Source: Pseudomonas sp. TH15
GTDB taxonomy: Bacteria; Pseudomonadota; Gammaproteobacteria; Pseudomonadales; Pseudomonadaceae
NCBI RefSeq assembly: GCF_016651105.1
Contig: NZ_JAEKEL010000001.1
Coordinates: forward strand, 4,578,001-4,642,000
Length of the DNA: 64,000 bases
Direction of reading: 5' to 3'
Positions 62,323-64,000 of this stretch are shown piece after piece. How positions within the stretch are numbered: the stretch's first letter is position 1; each line of letters opens with the position of its first letter. The position numbers and the translations under genes are program-made. The notes beneath the pieces are model-generated. The model was given only the letters and a program-made list of their open reading frames with translations. It was not told the DNA's origin and made no database searches.

Positions 62323-63350
62323 ATGAGCAACACCGAACCCACTACTTTCAACGGCTGGGCGGCCACCGCTGCCGGCGCACCGCTAGAGCGTTACAGCTAC
62401 GATCCCGGCGCATTGGGCGAAGAAGACGTCGAAGTCGCCGTGGAATACTGCGGTGTCTGCCACTCGGATCAATCGCTGATCGACAACGACTGGGGCATCA
62501 GCCGCTATCCGTTCGTGCCGGGCCACGAAGCGGTCGGCAAGATCGTTCGTATGGGCTCGCAGGTACGTGGCTTGAAAATGGGCCAGCGTGTCGGCATCGG
62601 TTGGTACAAGGGCAGTTGCATGCACTGCTCATCCTGCATCTCGGGCTCGCAGCAACTGTGCGGCACCGCGCAGCCGACCATCATCGGCAGTAACGGTGGC
62701 TTCGCCGATCGCTTGCGCTCGCACTGGGCCTGGGCGATTCCGGTACCTGACAACCTTGATCCAGCGATGGTTGGGCCATTGTTCTGCGCAGGTTCAACGG
62801 TATTCAACCCGTTGCTGCAATTCGGCGTGAAACCCACCGACCGCGTCGGCGTGGTCGGCATCGGCGGCCTTGGCCACTTGGCGCTGCGCTTTCTGAATGC
62901 CTGGGGCTGTGAAGTCACCGCGTTTACCTCATCGCTGAACAAGCAGGATGAAGCTAAACGCCTCGGCGCGCACAATGTCGTCGCCTCAACCGACAGCAAT
63001 GCGTTGAAAGCCATTGCCGGTACGCTGGATTTTCTGCTGATCAGTGCCAACGCCGACCTCGACTGGAAGGCCATGCTCGCCACTCTGCGGGCCAATGGGC
63101 GGCTGCATTTCGTCGGCATCGTGCCCAGTGCGATTCCGGTTCACGTGTTCGATCTGATCCCTCAGCAAAATCCCTGTCCGCCTCACCCGTTGGTTCGCCG
63201 GCCACCATGGCGACCATGCTCGAGTTCTGTGCGCGGCATCAGATTCTGCCGCAGGTCGAGATGTTTCCCATGAGTAAGGTCAACGAGGCCGTCGAGCATT
63301 TGCGCAGCGGCAAGGCGCGTTATCGCGTGGTGCTGGACGCCAGTCAGTGA
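62323..63350 (+). pseudogene. Zinc-dependent alcohol dehydrogenase (YahK/CAD-like), frameshifted
   Basis: The first frame has the catalytic-zinc Cys (YCGVCHSDQS), GHEAVGKI, the structural-zinc Cys cluster (GSCMHCSSCISGSQQLC) and the NADP loop GIGGLGHLAL. It runs on as sense to DLIPQQ and then into nonsense. The C-terminal part (MATMLEFCARHQILPQVEMFP ... YRVVLDASQ) is in another frame to 63350. The junction is a run of four A (63167-63170), where one extra A restores QQKSLSASPVGSP. The restored length is 342 residues, normal for the YahK-like aldehyde/alcohol reductases of this family. The ATG at 62323 has GGAGG upstream. Confidence 0.88.
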
Positions 63351-63489
63351 GCAATCGGCGCGGCGGTTGATGCCGCTCGCGCCCTCCCCCAACGCCAATG
63401 GTCTGCGCGGCAACAAGGCCCCTGCGAAAATCCTTGGCGAACGCTTACAATCGCCCGTCTAACCGCCCACCAGACAGGCCCGCCCAGAA

Positions 63490-64000
63490 ATGCCGCTCGA
63501 CCCTCCGACGATGCTGACCCTCTCCATCGCCCTCGCAGCCGCTGCCGCGCTGTATCTGGCGATCGAGTGGCGGAGCATCCGTGAACCTTCGCTGCTGTTC
63601 TGGAGCGCCGGTTTCGCCACCATCACCGTGGGCTCCACCCTCGCATTGCTGCGCAGTAGCGGCTTTTTGCTGATCGGCATCTGGTTCGCCAACGGCCTGC
63701 TGGTGACCGCACACTTCCTCTTCCTGCTGGGCGTTGCGCGCTTCACGCAGATACGCCTGTCCCGCGGCTGGTACCTTATCTTCCTCACCTGGCTGGTGAT
63801 GTTGTTATTGCCCGACGGGCCACTGTGGTCAAAAGTCATGCTCGCGGCCAACTCGCTGCTGGTGGCGCTGGTGACGCTCAAGGCGAGCACGCTGCTGCGC
63901 CCGCATGGCAAATCGCTGAGTGTGGGCGCGGTGCAACTGCGCTACGTTCTGCTGATTCACGGAAGCTTCTATATCGCCAAGGCCCTGACGGTGGTCATCC
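63490..64000 (+). CDS. Membrane protein, N-terminal part (runs off the window)
   Basis: The frame opens at ATG 63490 (MPLDPPTMLTLSIALAAAAA) and remains open to the window end, giving at least 170 residues. It has about five hydrophobic helices of a sensor-like membrane region (LLFWSAGFATITVG, FLLIGIWFANGLLVTAHFLFLLG, YLIFLTWLVMLLLP). The layout is like the membrane part of diguanylate cyclases or GGDEF-type sensors, but the catalytic domain would lie beyond the window. Confidence 0.6.
   Translation, partial: MPLDPPTMLTLSIALAAAAALYLAIEWRSIREPSLLFWSAGFATITVGSTLALLRSSGFLLIGIWFANGLLVTAHFLFLLGVARFTQIRLSRGWYLIFLTWLVMLLLPDGPLWSKVMLAANSLLVALVTLKASTLLRPHGKSLSVGAVQLRYVLLIHGSFYIAKALTVVI

Noticed and set aside
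1..64000. CRISPR arrays, insertion sequences, integrases
   Set aside because: No regularly spaced direct repeats with unique spacers, transposase motifs or integrase genes were seen. The repeats present are REP-type palindromes and one local duplication.

Overview
The window looks like chromosome of a fluorescens-group Pseudomonas. The evidence is a high G+C content, typical Pseudomonas REP palindromes (two families, with arms resembling TGTAGGAGC...GCTCGCGA and GGAGCTGCCGAAGGCTGCGATC), a DUF6124 gene pair, many LysR/GcvA-type regulators, a TonB siderophore receptor and a manganese-riboswitch-controlled mntP. It holds about 65 genes, one tRNA (tRNA-Gln, TTG anticodon, minus strand), and no rRNA, CRISPR array or recognisable insertion sequence.

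Layout. 1-8.5 kb: the end of a secreted fasciclin protein, a small lipoprotein, an SDR plus AraC regulator, a CSS-motif/EAL c-di-GMP phosphodiesterase (frameshifted), a NADAR protein (frameshifted), a lipoprotein, a LysR regulator divergent from a glutathione transferase, and a RidA protein. 8.8-11 kb: rlhA (23S rRNA C2501 hydroxylation) and tRNA-Gln. 11-12.8 kb: two DUF6124 paralogues and a doubtful small ORF among repeats. 12.8-19.1 kb: an agmatine/polyamine cluster on the minus strand (cytosolic aguA, aguB, a periplasmic polyamine-binding protein, a second, Tat-exported agmatine deiminase, a GlxA-type regulator) with a divergent LysR gene. 19-25.4 kb: LysR/RidA pair, XRE and HD-domain genes, an SDR remnant, and a phosphonate/phosphite-type ABC transporter without catabolic genes. 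25.4-31.7 kb: a four-gene operon of MoxR AAA+ ATPase, small protein, vWA-like/beta-propeller protein and a large membrane-anchored bpX6-like/beta-propeller protein. This is the most unusual system here. 32-35 kb: MHS-family transporter, a small acidic ORF with a 229-bp tandem duplication, a DUF1801 gene. 35-39 kb: an LTA-synthase-like phosphatase/transferase (frameshifted), a multi-pass membrane protein and a sialidase-like protein in one operon. 39-43 kb: cytochrome b561 + PepSY protein divergent from a two-component system, then the yybP-ykoY riboswitch and mntP. 43-49 kb: SDR, DUF72, TPP-dependent oxidase/decarboxylase, cupin, DUF2798 and LysR genes. 49.4-53 kb: a Rieske oxygenase (frameshifted) next to a rubredoxin-rubredoxin reductase fusion and a LysR regulator. 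53-64 kb: YghU, TonB siderophore receptor with a probable Fur box, GAF histidine kinase, LysE exporter, phytanoyl-CoA dioxygenase-like protein + quinone oxidoreductase, two secreted small proteins, a zinc alcohol dehydrogenase (frameshifted) and the start of a membrane protein that runs off the window.

A window-wide pattern matters for reading the annotation. Eight genes are each broken by exactly one missing base inside a homopolymer run (at 3982, 5308, 6305, 30299, 36461, 48840, 50130 and 63167). In every case one added base restores a sensible protein. The simplest reading is uncorrected homopolymer contraction in a long-read assembly rather than eight real pseudogenes, so these genes are described both as they stand and as they would be if restored.
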